10,285 bases of DNA, taken from positions 1 to 10,285 of the forward strand of contig JAFAGC010000051.1 in assembly GCA_023423065.1 (NCBI GenBank), given 5' to 3'. This stretch comes from Pseudomonadota bacterium (GTDB lineage: Bacteria > Pseudomonadota > Gammaproteobacteria > Steroidobacterales > Steroidobacteraceae). The notes under the pieces are model-generated. The model saw only the letters and a program-made list of their open reading frames with translations. It made no database searches and was not told where the DNA came from. Made by a program: the position numbers and the translations under genes. Positions 1 through 5,894 of this stretch are shown piece after piece (position 1 is the first letter of the stretch; each line of letters opens with the position of its first letter).

Positions 1-133
1 CCCCCCAACGCCCGCCCGCCCCGGGCAGGGACAACCGCACCTGGAAGGCCGTGCGCACGGCCTCGCTGTCGTCGGCAACCAGTACGGTGCGGTGAGCCAG
101 GCGATCCTCGGCGTTCGAAGTGACGGAAGTCAT
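1..133 (-). CDS. Response regulator, N-terminal fragment (cut by window edge)
   Basis: The 44 visible residues contain TVLVADDSEAVRTAF at about residues 16-30. This is the first beta strand and acidic pocket (two adjacent Asp) of a CheY-like receiver domain, the part of two-component regulators phosphorylated by a sensor kinase. The phosphoacceptor Asp and the output domain lie beyond the left edge, so the class cannot be read. The ATG at 133 is the first in frame; a purine-rich stretch with GGAG lies about a dozen bases upstream. It follows the second permease by 64 bases on the same strand, so it probably belongs to the transporter operon. In related bacteria, regulators in such operons are often sigma-54 activators. 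That would fit the -24/-12 element seen before the adaptor gene, but it is inference. Confidence 0.72.
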   Translation of the reverse strand, partial: MTSVTSNAEDRLAHRTVLVADDSEAVRTAFQVRLSLPGAGGRWG

Positions 134-197
134 GCCTGAGACGCTCCAGGTCGTCCTGAGGTTGCAAACGGCGGCCATGAAAACCCGTGCTGCCGAT

Positions 198-1412
198 TCA
201 AACGTTGCGGGTGGCCATTGCCGGCGAGACTTTCGCGGCGCGCAACGAGGGTTGCCAGGCGGCGAGCTGCCCTACCCCCCACAGGCCGATGACGCCGCCG
301 AGCAGGTAATAGAGGTCGAGTCGCGGCAATTCGTATTCGGTGGATAGCCAGTAGCCCGCGCCCAGGGCCAGGCAGCAGCCCACGAAGACGCCGAGAGTCG
401 TGATGAGCCAGTTCTCCGTCATGAAGTAGCGCACGATGTCCAGGCGCCGGGCGCCGATCGCGCGGCGTGTGCCGATCTGCCGGGTGCGATTGTTCACGTT
501 GAACGTGGCCAGACCGAAGATGCCGAGCGCGCTGAAGACGAGCACGAGACCCGTCACGGTCGAGAGCGTGACGGCCATGAGGGAGTCACCCGCGTAGCTG
601 CGCCGTTTCATGTCCGACATCTTCTTCATCGGAACGGCGATGACGCGGTTCGGATCGCGCTTGCGCAGCGCGACTTCGACCTCCGCCATGATGCGGTCGA
701 GCTCGCCCGGCTTCGTGCGGATGAGGTACTGCACCGAGTCGGAAGGCCCGACGCGCGGGGCCAGCATCGTGTTGCTCAGGTTGTCCCAACCCACCCAGGA
801 GCCCTGCATGTGCTTGATGACGCCCACGATGACGATCGGATCGTTCTGGTCGTCGTACATGGTCTTGCCCATCGCCGGCTGATCCTTGAACAAAGCCTTG
901 CCCAGCTCCTCGCTGATGATGGCCGTCGCTGGCCAGCCGGGTTCGTCCTGGTCTTTCGTCCGGCGCTCGACGGTGTTCGGGTCGAAGGTCGCGCCGGCCG
1001 AGAGCGTGACGCCCAGCGCGTTCACGCCGTGCTCGTCGGTGAAGTAATAGTTAGCCGGCGCCTTTTCGCCCTTCTTGTCCGGGAGGGAATAGAACTGGGT
1101 GGCGCTGCCGCTGCCGGACAACGGCACGTGGCTCATCGGCGCGGCGTCGATCACGCCGGGCATCTGGCGCAGCAGCGTCATGTCCTCGCGCACCATGCCG
1201 AGGAAGTCGTAGTCCTTCTCGTAGGTATTCACCCAGAACGAGAAGATGTTCTGGTCGTCGATGCCCGAGGGCCGGCCGATGTGCTTGACGCGCTGCTGCG
1301 TCACGTAGATCGCGTTGACGACGATGGCCAGCGTGATCGCGATCTGCAGTGCCACGAGGACGGCCCCCGCGCGGTTGCGCATCAGGGCCGAAAGGATGGG
1401 GCGGATTTCCAT
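198..1412 (-). CDS. MacB/FtsX-family ABC transporter permease (second of two)
   Basis: A 404-residue inner-membrane permease. It has one N-terminal transmembrane helix (about 16-37), a long periplasmic MacB_PCD-like domain (about 40-275), then three helices (about 280-305, 335-357, 367-385). This four-helix FtsX/MacB plan usually couples ATP hydrolysis to mechanical work on periplasmic partners rather than moving substrate through the membrane. The cytoplasmic turn after helix 2 carries NNRTRQIGTRRAIGARRLDI, the conserved segment that contacts the ATPase. The frame stays open to 2048, but ATG at 1412 is chosen because MEIRPILSALMRNRAG is a canonical permease start and lies 2 bases after the upstream permease stop, implying translational coupling. 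Substrate unknown. It probably pairs with the other permease, since both sit in one operon with a single ATPase. Confidence 0.9.
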   Translation of the reverse strand: MEIRPILSALMRNRAGAVLVALQIAITLAIVVNAIYVTQQRVKHIGRPSGIDDQNIFSFWVNTYEKDYDFLGMVREDMTLLRQMPGVIDAAPMSHVPLSGSGSATQFYSLPDKKGEKAPANYYFTDEHGVNALGVTLSAGATFDPNTVERRTKDQDEPGWPATAIISEELGKALFKDQPAMGKTMYDDQNDPIVIVGVIKHMQGSWVGWDNLSNTMLAPRVGPSDSVQYLIRTKPGELDRIMAEVEVALRKRDPNRVIAVPMKKMSDMKRRSYAGDSLMAVTLSTVTGLVLVFSALGIFGLATFNVNNRTRQIGTRRAIGARRLDIVRYFMTENWLITTLGVFVGCCLALGAGYWLSTEYELPRLDLYYLLGGVIGLWGVGQLAAWQPSLRAAKVSPAMATRNV

Positions 1413-1414
1413 GA

Positions 1415-2734
1415 TTATTGCGCCTTGAGGTAGGAAGCGGGGGGCGCGCGGCCGATGCGCCACGCGGGATAGAGACCAGCCAGCAATCCGGCCGCGACCG
1501 CGATCACGACGATGAGCGCGAAGTTCGCCTGGTCGTATGGCAATACGCGCGCCGCTTCCTCGTGGAAGCGCCCGTACCACGCCCGCAGCGCCCAGATGCC
1601 GCCCAGGCCCAGCAGCCCACCGACGATGCCGCCGGCGAATGCGACCACGCCGGATTCGGTGAGGTGCTGCCAGAAGATGTCGCGGCGGCTCGCACCGAGC
1701 GCGCGGCGCACGCCCGAAGCCGGCGCCGCATTCAGGAATTTGGCGAGCAGCAGGCCGACGGTATTGACCAGGCAGACCGCGAGAAAGGCGAAGGCCAGGG
1801 TGAGCATCGCCTTGTTGTCGTCCTGCACGACCTCGTTGCGCTTGAGCCAGCCGCTGACGTCGTACAGGAAGTTGTTCAGCGGCCGCGGAAAGCGCCCGTG
1901 CTTCTTCTGATCGATGACGTAACTGTCGAGAAACTCGCGAAACGCCCGCTGCTTCTCCGCGGTGCGCAGCTCGAACCAGCCGTGCATGAAGATGCATTCC
2001 GAATTGAGGAACGCCTGGTAGCTGTCGATGACCTCGGTCTTCCAGCAATTCGTGTTGCCGTGGCTGCCGAGCTCGAGCACCTGACCCCAGGCGAGCGGCA
2101 TGTAGGCGCCTTCCATGTCGTTGAAGGCGCCGTTGCTCACGTCGAAGTACTTCGGCATGGGCTCCCAGTCGTCGAGCACGCCGATGACGCGGAATTCGCG
2201 CTTCTCGAAATTCAGCGTCCGGCCGACGCTGTTCTCGCCGCCGAAGGCCTTCTTGTTGGCTTCCTTGCTGAGGATCACCACGGGCTCGGGACCCTCATCG
2301 GCCTTCGCGTCCCACGGTCCGCCGTACAGAAACGGGACTTCGAACATCGCGAAGAAGTCCATGGTGGTCAAACGCGTGGAGATGTAGTGCGGTTCCATGC
2401 CCGCCCGCGTGTAGATGCCCCCGGACCGGTACATGATGATCTTGCGGTCCGGGATCTTCGACGCATGCAGCGCGCGGGCGTCGCGGTAGGTGAGCATCGT
2501 GGGCGCGACCGACTTGTCGTCGTCATACGGCCGATCCGGGTCCCAGCTGTCGATGGACGCCGCGAACAGGATGCCGCTGCGTTCGCCGGCCGGATTCGCG
2601 GCGGCCGCGCGGTAGGTGGTCAGCGTGATCAGGCATACCGAGATGCCCAGCGCGATGGCGAACACCATGAGCGCGGTGAGACCCGGATTGCGCCGGAAGC
2701 TGCGCAGGGCGAGCTGCAGGTAATAGGCCAGCAT
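1415..2734 (-). CDS. MacB/FtsX-family ABC transporter permease (first of two)
   Basis: A 439-residue permease with the same plan as its neighbour: an N-terminal helix (about 19-41) preceded by LQLALRSFRRNPGLT, a periplasmic domain of roughly 270 residues, and three C-terminal helices (about 311-332, 362-384, 403-421). The ATPase-coupling segment SGVRRALGASRRDIFWQHL follows the second helix, and the C-terminal YPAWRIGRAPPASYLKAQ matches the usual YPA.....PA..L family ending. The periplasmic domain differs in sequence from the second permease and contains two Cys (NTNCW and NSECIF), so the pair is a diverged heterodimer rather than a recent duplication. ATG at 2734 is preferred over an upstream in-frame start inside the ATPase gene: it follows that gene's stop in the arrangement TGAgATG, with GGGAG just upstream as ribosome binding site. 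Confidence 0.9.
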   Translation of the reverse strand: MLAYYLQLALRSFRRNPGLTALMVFAIALGISVCLITLTTYRAAAANPAGERSGILFAASIDSWDPDRPYDDDKSVAPTMLTYRDARALHASKIPDRKIIMYRSGGIYTRAGMEPHYISTRLTTMDFFAMFEVPFLYGGPWDAKADEGPEPVVILSKEANKKAFGGENSVGRTLNFEKREFRVIGVLDDWEPMPKYFDVSNGAFNDMEGAYMPLAWGQVLELGSHGNTNCWKTEVIDSYQAFLNSECIFMHGWFELRTAEKQRAFREFLDSYVIDQKKHGRFPRPLNNFLYDVSGWLKRNEVVQDDNKAMLTLAFAFLAVCLVNTVGLLLAKFLNAAPASGVRRALGASRRDIFWQHLTESGVVAFAGGIVGGLLGLGGIWALRAWYGRFHEEAARVLPYDQANFALIVVIAVAAGLLAGLYPAWRIGRAPPASYLKAQ

Positions 2735-2735
2735 C

Positions 2736-3467
2736 TCAGGCTCCCGCCGGGGCCAGCGCGGCAGTCGCCGCCGCATGCGCGGCCGGGTGCGGCTCGTAAG
2801 GCTTGAAGTCGGAGATCTGTCCGTCCACGACCTGCACGTTGCGGTGCGCGCGGCGCGCGAGCTCGGGATCGTGCGTGACCATGATGATGGTCGTGCCCAT
2901 CTCGTTGATCTTCTCGAGCAGGTCCATCACCTGCCGCGCCATCAGGGAATCCAGGTTGCCGGTGGGCTCATCGGCCAGCACGAGTTTCGGATCCCCCGTG
3001 ATCGCGCGCGCGATCGCCACGCGTTGCTGCTGACCGCCCGAGCGCTGCGCGGGCACGTGTTTCATGCGCGAGGCGAGCCCGACGATCTCCAGCGCGTTGG
3101 TGATGCGCTGATGGCGTTCGGCCGACTTCATGCGGCGGTAGCGCAACGGCACGTCCACGTTGTCGTAGACATTGAGGTCCGGCATCAGGTTGAAGCTCTG
3201 GAAGATGAAGCCGATCTTCTGGTTGCGCAGCGCGGAACGCGCATCGTCGGAGAGCTTCGTGACATCGACGTCGTCGAGACGGTACGTGCCGGTGTCGTAG
3301 GGCTCGAGCAGGCCGGCGATGTTGAGGAAGGTGGTCTTGCCGGAGCCCGAAGGTCCTGTGACGGCGAGGAATTCGCCCGCCTTGACCGAGAGCGTGAAAT
3401 TTCGCAGCGCGTGTGTCTCGATCAGGTCCGTACGGAACACTTTGCTGACGTTCGTCATGGAGAGCAT
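2736..3467 (-). CDS. ABC transporter ATPase, MacB/LolD type
   Basis: A 243-residue cytoplasmic ATPase expected to drive the two downstream permeases. All core motifs are present: Walker A GPSGSGKTT (38-46), Q-loop IFQSFNL (Gln90), signature SGGQQQRVAIARA (143-155), Walker B LVLADEP with catalytic Glu167, D-loop NLDS (171-174) and switch His199 in MVTHD. The first signature position is Arg142 (RSGGQ) where Leu is usual. The Walker B-NLDS spacing and lack of a fused membrane domain place it in the LolD/MacB-N/YknY group. A C-terminal tail (about 224-243) is rich in Ala and Pro and probably disordered. ATG at 3467 has GAGGA about 10 bases upstream; an ATG three codons later is an alternative. 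It starts 15 bases after the adaptor stop. Confidence 0.94.
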   Translation of the reverse strand: MLSMTNVSKVFRTDLIETHALRNFTLSVKAGEFLAVTGPSGSGKTTFLNIAGLLEPYDTGTYRLDDVDVTKLSDDARSALRNQKIGFIFQSFNLMPDLNVYDNVDVPLRYRRMKSAERHQRITNALEIVGLASRMKHVPAQRSGGQQQRVAIARAITGDPKLVLADEPTGNLDSLMARQVMDLLEKINEMGTTIIMVTHDPELARRAHRNVQVVDGQISDFKPYEPHPAAHAAATAALAPAGA

Positions 3468-3482
3468 GGGCTTGAGTCCTCG

Positions 3483-4778
3483 CTATTGGCTGATGAGGAC
3501 GCTGGGCGCGTCCTTGTATTCGCTCATGTCCGAGAGCACGACCTCGTCGCCCGCGGCGAGACCGCTGCGGATTTCGATTTCGCCGATGGCGGCGGGGCCG
3601 TACTCGATCGGGACGCGGATGGCTTCGTCGTCGCGCACGACGTATGCGAAGCGGGTATCGGAATCGTGGAAGGGGCTGCGCGCGACCTTGAGTACGTCGG
3701 TGCGCTCGTCCAGCACGATCCGCACGGAGGCGCGCTGGTTCTGGCGCAGGCCCTTGGGTTGTTCGGCGAAGCGCACACGGCCGGTGACCTGCGCATTGCG
3801 GACATCGGGGGAGATTCCGGCGACCGTGCCCATGAGACGGCGGCCGTCCAGGGTGAGCTCGGCGTTCATGCCGGACCGGATCTCGTTCGCGTAGCTTTCG
3901 CTGACCTGGAACTCGATTTCGAGCGCGGACAGGTCGACCACGGTGACCAGGGGCGCATTCTCGGCCACCTGCGCGCGCTCGACCTGCGTGAGCGTGGCCA
4001 CGATGCCGTCGACCGGCGACTTGAGGGTGAGCCCGTCGACGCGTTCACGCAGCCGCGCGACGAGCAACGCCTGGGCGTCGCGTTGCGCGCGCTGGCTGCG
4101 CAGCTCGAGTTCGAGGCTGTCCTTCTCGAGGTTCGCGGTGTCGACCGCGTGCGCGTAATTGAGCTTCGCGGTTTCGAGATCGTCGCGCGCGCGCAGGAAG
4201 TCGCGTTCCGGGATCACATGGATGCCCCAGGCATCTTCGGCGCGTTTGAACTCCCGCTCCGCGGCCGTGATCTGCACCTTCGCGAGATCGCTGTCCTGGC
4301 GGCTCTTGAGGATCGTGCGGCGCACTTCGATCGTCTGCCGGTTCAACGTGGCTTCCGCCGCGACCAGCGCGGCGCGTTCGCGCTCGTATTCGTTCATCAG
4401 CGCGGCGCTGTCGACCAAGCCGAGAACGTCCCCGGCCTTCACCGCATCGCCGGCGCGCACCTTGTATGTGATCGTGCCGGGCGCTTCGGCGAAGAGGGTG
4501 GGGCTCACGGCCGCGACCACGAGGCCGGTGGCCGCGACGTCGCGCACGAAAGGGCCGCGCTCGACGACCGCGGTGCGCAGACGCTCGCGCGGGATCACCC
4601 TCTCCGAAGAAAGCCACGCGCGTACCGCGACGACGCCGCACGCGAGCAACGCAATTCCAATGGCTCCGTAAACCCAATAGCGGCGTATCAGTTCACGGTG
4701 GCGGTTACCCGGCGCGGCAACCGAGGTGTCCTGGGACTGGGTGCCGCGTATCGATACGTCGCGCAAAAGTAGCGTCAT
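3483..4778 (-). CDS. Periplasmic adaptor (HlyD/MacA-like membrane fusion protein)
   Basis: A 431-residue adaptor that should bridge the inner-membrane ABC complex to the periplasm or an outer-membrane channel. A basic cytoplasmic N-terminus is followed by one transmembrane helix (about 34-54), which acts as anchor; no lipobox is seen. The first half of a biotinyl-lipoyl-like domain (about 95-125, with VRAGDAVKAGDVLGLVDSAAL) precedes a long charged alpha-helical hairpin (about 128-255). The second lipoyl half follows with LKSPVDGIVATL, then beta-barrel and membrane-proximal domains, with GLAAGDEVVLS near the C-terminus. ATG at 4778 (MTLLLRDVSIRG) is preferred over an upstream ATG at 4829 because the extra 17 residues look unlike the family; the ribosome binding site is weak for either. 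First gene of the operon. Substrate not predictable. Confidence 0.88.
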   Translation of the reverse strand: MTLLLRDVSIRGTQSQDTSVAAPGNRHRELIRRYWVYGAIGIALLACGVVAVRAWLSSERVIPRERLRTAVVERGPFVRDVAATGLVVAAVSPTLFAEAPGTITYKVRAGDAVKAGDVLGLVDSAALMNEYERERAALVAAEATLNRQTIEVRRTILKSRQDSDLAKVQITAAEREFKRAEDAWGIHVIPERDFLRARDDLETAKLNYAHAVDTANLEKDSLELELRSQRAQRDAQALLVARLRERVDGLTLKSPVDGIVATLTQVERAQVAENAPLVTVVDLSALEIEFQVSESYANEIRSGMNAELTLDGRRLMGTVAGISPDVRNAQVTGRVRFAEQPKGLRQNQRASVRIVLDERTDVLKVARSPFHDSDTRFAYVVRDDEAIRVPIEYGPAAIGEIEIRSGLAAGDEVVLSDMSEYKDAPSVLISQ

Positions 4779-4829
4779 GCCATTGCCAAAGCACGACCCG
4801 TGCCAAGGCGCAGGCATCCCGGCATGCAC

Positions 4830-4869
4830 CGCCTAAGCGATTGAAATCAGATGGAGTGCGTTTTAGGCG
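4830..4869. repeat. Spaced inverted repeat CGCCTAA / TTAGGCG
   Basis: CGCCTAA (4830-4836) and TTAGGCG (4863-4869) are perfect 7-base inverted arms separated by 26 bases. The right arm overlaps the -12 part of the candidate sigma-54 promoter and the left arm would lie in the adaptor mRNA leader. It might be a looped operator or an unrelated coincidence. The remaining adaptor leader (4779-4829) shows nothing else that I recognise. Confidence 0.28.
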
Positions 4870-4881
4870 ATCGATGTGCCA
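4866..4881 (-). promoter_or_regulatory. Candidate sigma-54 (-24/-12) promoter for the ABC operon
   Basis: Reading the minus strand, TGGCAC is followed by five bases (ATCGA) and then TCGCC. The invariant GG and GC dinucleotides are separated by exactly the 10 bases required for RpoN recognition. Against TGGCACG-N4-TTGCW three defined positions mismatch (A for G, C for T, C for W). Transcription would begin near 4855, giving a leader of about 75 bases before the adaptor ATG. Support is the spacing plus the response regulator in the operon; without a profile search it could be chance. Confidence 0.42.
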
Positions 4882-4893
4882 AACGGATCAGCC

Positions 4894-4911
4894 CTGTCCG
4901 CGCACGGACAG
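4894..4911. promoter_or_regulatory. TGTCCG inverted repeat, possible activator site
   Basis: CTGTCCG and CGGACAG form a perfect 7-bp inverted repeat around CGCA. A further direct copy CGGACA begins at 4912 and a GGACGTCC palindrome lies at 4924-4931, so related half-sites cluster within about 40 bases. The cluster sits 13-50 bases upstream of the candidate -24 element, on the side where an enhancer-binding activator would bind. It could instead be an RNA hairpin in the rpiA 3' end, but no T-run follows on the minus strand. Confidence 0.4.
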
Positions 4912-4931
4912 CGGACACCATGCGGACGTCC

Positions 4932-4945
4932 AGGGGCTGCCCCCT
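4932..4945 (-). terminator. Short GC hairpin after rpiA stop, weak terminator candidate
   Basis: AGGGG and CCCCT pair around a four-base loop, 3 bases past the rpiA stop codon. On the minus strand, where rpiA is read, no T-run follows the stem, so it would be a poor intrinsic terminator. The T-run (TTTTCT) lies on the plus-strand side, where there is no gene to terminate. It may protect the rpiA 3' end. Confidence 0.22.
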
Positions 4946-4948
4946 TTT

Positions 4949-5608
4949 CTAGATGCGGCGGATGCCGGCGGAGCCGCCGAGGATCACGAGATCCGCGGGA
5001 CGCGCGGCAAACAACCCTACCGTGACCACTCCCGTGATCTGGTTGATCGTGTTCTCGAGGCTCAGTGGGTCCGCGATGCGCATGTCGTGCAGATCCAGGA
5101 TGTGATTGCCGTTGTCGGTCACGACCTTCTCGCGCCACACGGGGCGTCCACCCAGCTCGACGAGCTTGCGGCTCACATACGAACGCGCCATCGGAATTAC
5201 TTCCACGGGCAGCGGAAACCTTCCCAGGGTATCCACCAGCTTTCCCTCGTCGGCGATGCAGACGAAGCGCCGGGATGCCGCCGCGATGATCTTCTCGCGG
5301 GTCAGCGCCGCACCGCCGCCCTTGATGAGCTGCCGTCGATGGTTGGTCTCGTCGGCGCCATCGATGTAGGTATCGAGCTCACCGACCTCGTTGAGATCGA
5401 GCACCGGGATACCCGCGGCCTTCAGTCGCTCGGTGGATCCGTTGGAGCTCGATACGGCCCCGGCGATACGCACGCGCTGCCGGGCGAGCTCGTCGATGAG
5501 GAAGTTGACCGTCGAACCCGTGCCGACACCCAGTACCTTGCCGGCTTCGACGAATTCGAGCGCAGCGCGCGCCGCAGCTTGTTTTCCAGTGTCTTGCGCG
5601 TTGTTCAC
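4949..5608 (-). CDS. rpiA: Ribose-5-phosphate isomerase A
   Basis: A cytosolic enzyme of the non-oxidative pentose phosphate pathway that interconverts ribose 5-phosphate and ribulose 5-phosphate. The GTG start at 5608 gives 219 residues, the length of the E. coli enzyme. The phosphate-binding loop GVGTGST is at 27-33, the active-site DGADE motif at 83-87 (Asp83 and Asp86) and KGGGAALTREK at 96-106, supplying Lys96 and the catalytic base Glu105. These correspond to Asp81, Asp84, Lys94 and Glu103 in E. coli with a constant two-residue offset. An in-frame ATG at 5665 would add 19 residues (MPAQAGIVV...) encoded partly by a hairpin. It is rejected because GGGAG lies 7-11 bases upstream of the GTG and the family begins there. 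No convincing promoter of its own was found. Confidence 0.97.
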   Translation of the reverse strand: MNNAQDTGKQAAARAALEFVEAGKVLGVGTGSTVNFLIDELARQRVRIAGAVSSSNGSTERLKAAGIPVLDLNEVGELDTYIDGADETNHRRQLIKGGGAALTREKIIAAASRRFVCIADEGKLVDTLGRFPLPVEVIPMARSYVSRKLVELGGRPVWREKVVTDNGNHILDLHDMRIADPLSLENTINQITGVVTVGLFAARPADLVILGGSAGIRRI

Positions 5609-5641
5609 GAAGGCTCCCGATGAATCACGAACCGCTGAAAC

Positions 5642-5669
5642 GACAATGCCCGCTTGCGCGGGCATTGTC
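5642..5669. repeat. 12-bp perfect hairpin upstream of rpiA
   Basis: GACAATGCCCGC and GCGGGCATTGTC pair perfectly around TTGC. The hairpin lies 33 bases upstream of the rpiA GTG and 12 bases beyond the terminator stem of the small Lys-rich gene. Reading the minus strand it is followed by GTTTC, so it could be a second, weaker terminator or an rpiA leader structure. The CCCGCGCAAGCGGG core looks like the small dispersed palindromic repeats common in beta- and gammaproteobacteria. Whether it is repeated cannot be seen here. Confidence 0.6.
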
Positions 5670-5674
5670 TTCGG

Positions 5675-5712
5675 AAACTAAACGGCGAGTGAGAGAGACT
5701 CTCACTCGCCGT
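5675..5712 (-). terminator. Strong intrinsic terminator of the Lys-rich microgene
   Basis: On the minus strand ACGGCGAGTGAGAG and CTCTCACTCGCCGT form a perfect 14-bp stem with a TCT loop, followed by TTTAGTTT. It begins 16 bases past the TAA of the 15-codon gene. It should end that short transcript and insulate rpiA from it. Confidence 0.85.
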
Positions 5713-5728
5713 GTCTGCAAGGCCAGAA

Positions 5729-5776
5729 TTACTTCTTCTTGGCTTTCTTCTTGGCCTTCTTCTTGGCTTTCGCCAT
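5729..5776 (-). CDS. Ultra-small Lys/Ala repeat peptide (15 residues)
   Basis: The frame encodes MAKAKKKAKKKAKKK and stops at TAA: ten Lys, four Ala, with three AKKK units from a 12-base repeat. It is far below normal gene-finder limits, but everything around it looks functional. GGAG sits 8-11 bases before the ATG, a sigma-70-like promoter ends about 30 bases before the ATG, and a 14-bp terminator follows 16 bases after the stop. The peptide resembles the basic tails of histone-H1-like and HU-like bacterial proteins, so nucleic-acid binding is a guess from composition only. Other readings are a lysine-dependent leader peptide, or a small RNA whose short frame is incidental. I know of no named family. 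The expected transcript is about 130 bases. Confidence 0.6.
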   Translation of the reverse strand: MAKAKKKAKKKAKKK

Positions 5777-5813
5777 GGCACATCTCCAGTAGTTACGGGT
5801 TAGTCCGAGGCCG

Positions 5814-5841
5814 AGTATACGCAGGCGTTGACAAAATTCAA
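5814..5841 (-). promoter_or_regulatory. Sigma-70-like promoter of the Lys-rich microgene
   Basis: On the minus strand, -35 TTGAAT (5841-5836) and -10 TATACT (5819-5814) are separated by 16 bases, with 4 of 6 and 5 of 6 matches to consensus. Transcription should start near 5807, leaving a leader of about 30 bases that contains the ribosome binding site. It lies in the gap after the EVE gene stop, so the microgene need not depend on read-through. Confidence 0.62.
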
Positions 5842-5894
5842 GCAAGGGTTGTCGAGAATCATCGACGCATTCACTTCGACACTCATCGTGACCA

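Noticed and set aside
1413..2048. A possible 212-residue N-terminal extension of the second permease
   Set aside because: The extension lies inside the first permease in another frame and is Arg/Ala-rich. The family start MEIRPILSALMRNRAG at 1412 fits exactly.
1418..2806. A 462-codon open frame on the plus strand opposite the first permease
   Set aside because: It mirrors a clear FtsX-type permease and shows only low-complexity, charge-rich sequence without motifs.
2775..4772. A 665-codon open frame on the plus strand opposite the ATPase and adaptor genes
   Set aside because: It is antisense to two genes with clear motifs, has no recognisable domain, and its composition (rich in His, Arg, Asp and Val) is that of a GC-rich shadow frame.
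4932..4950. A hairpin plus T-run on the plus strand resembling an intrinsic terminator
   Set aside because: Good form, but no plus-strand transcript is expected to reach it. On the coding strand the T-run is on the wrong side.
5609..5665. An upstream ATG for rpiA giving MPAQAGIVV...
   Set aside because: It starts within the 12-bp hairpin and has no ribosome binding site. The GTG at 5608 has GGGAG and yields the normal RpiA length.
5828..5833. TTGACA on the plus strand near the microgene promoter
   Set aside because: No -10 at proper spacing (GTCGAG), and only antisense to the EVE gene downstream.
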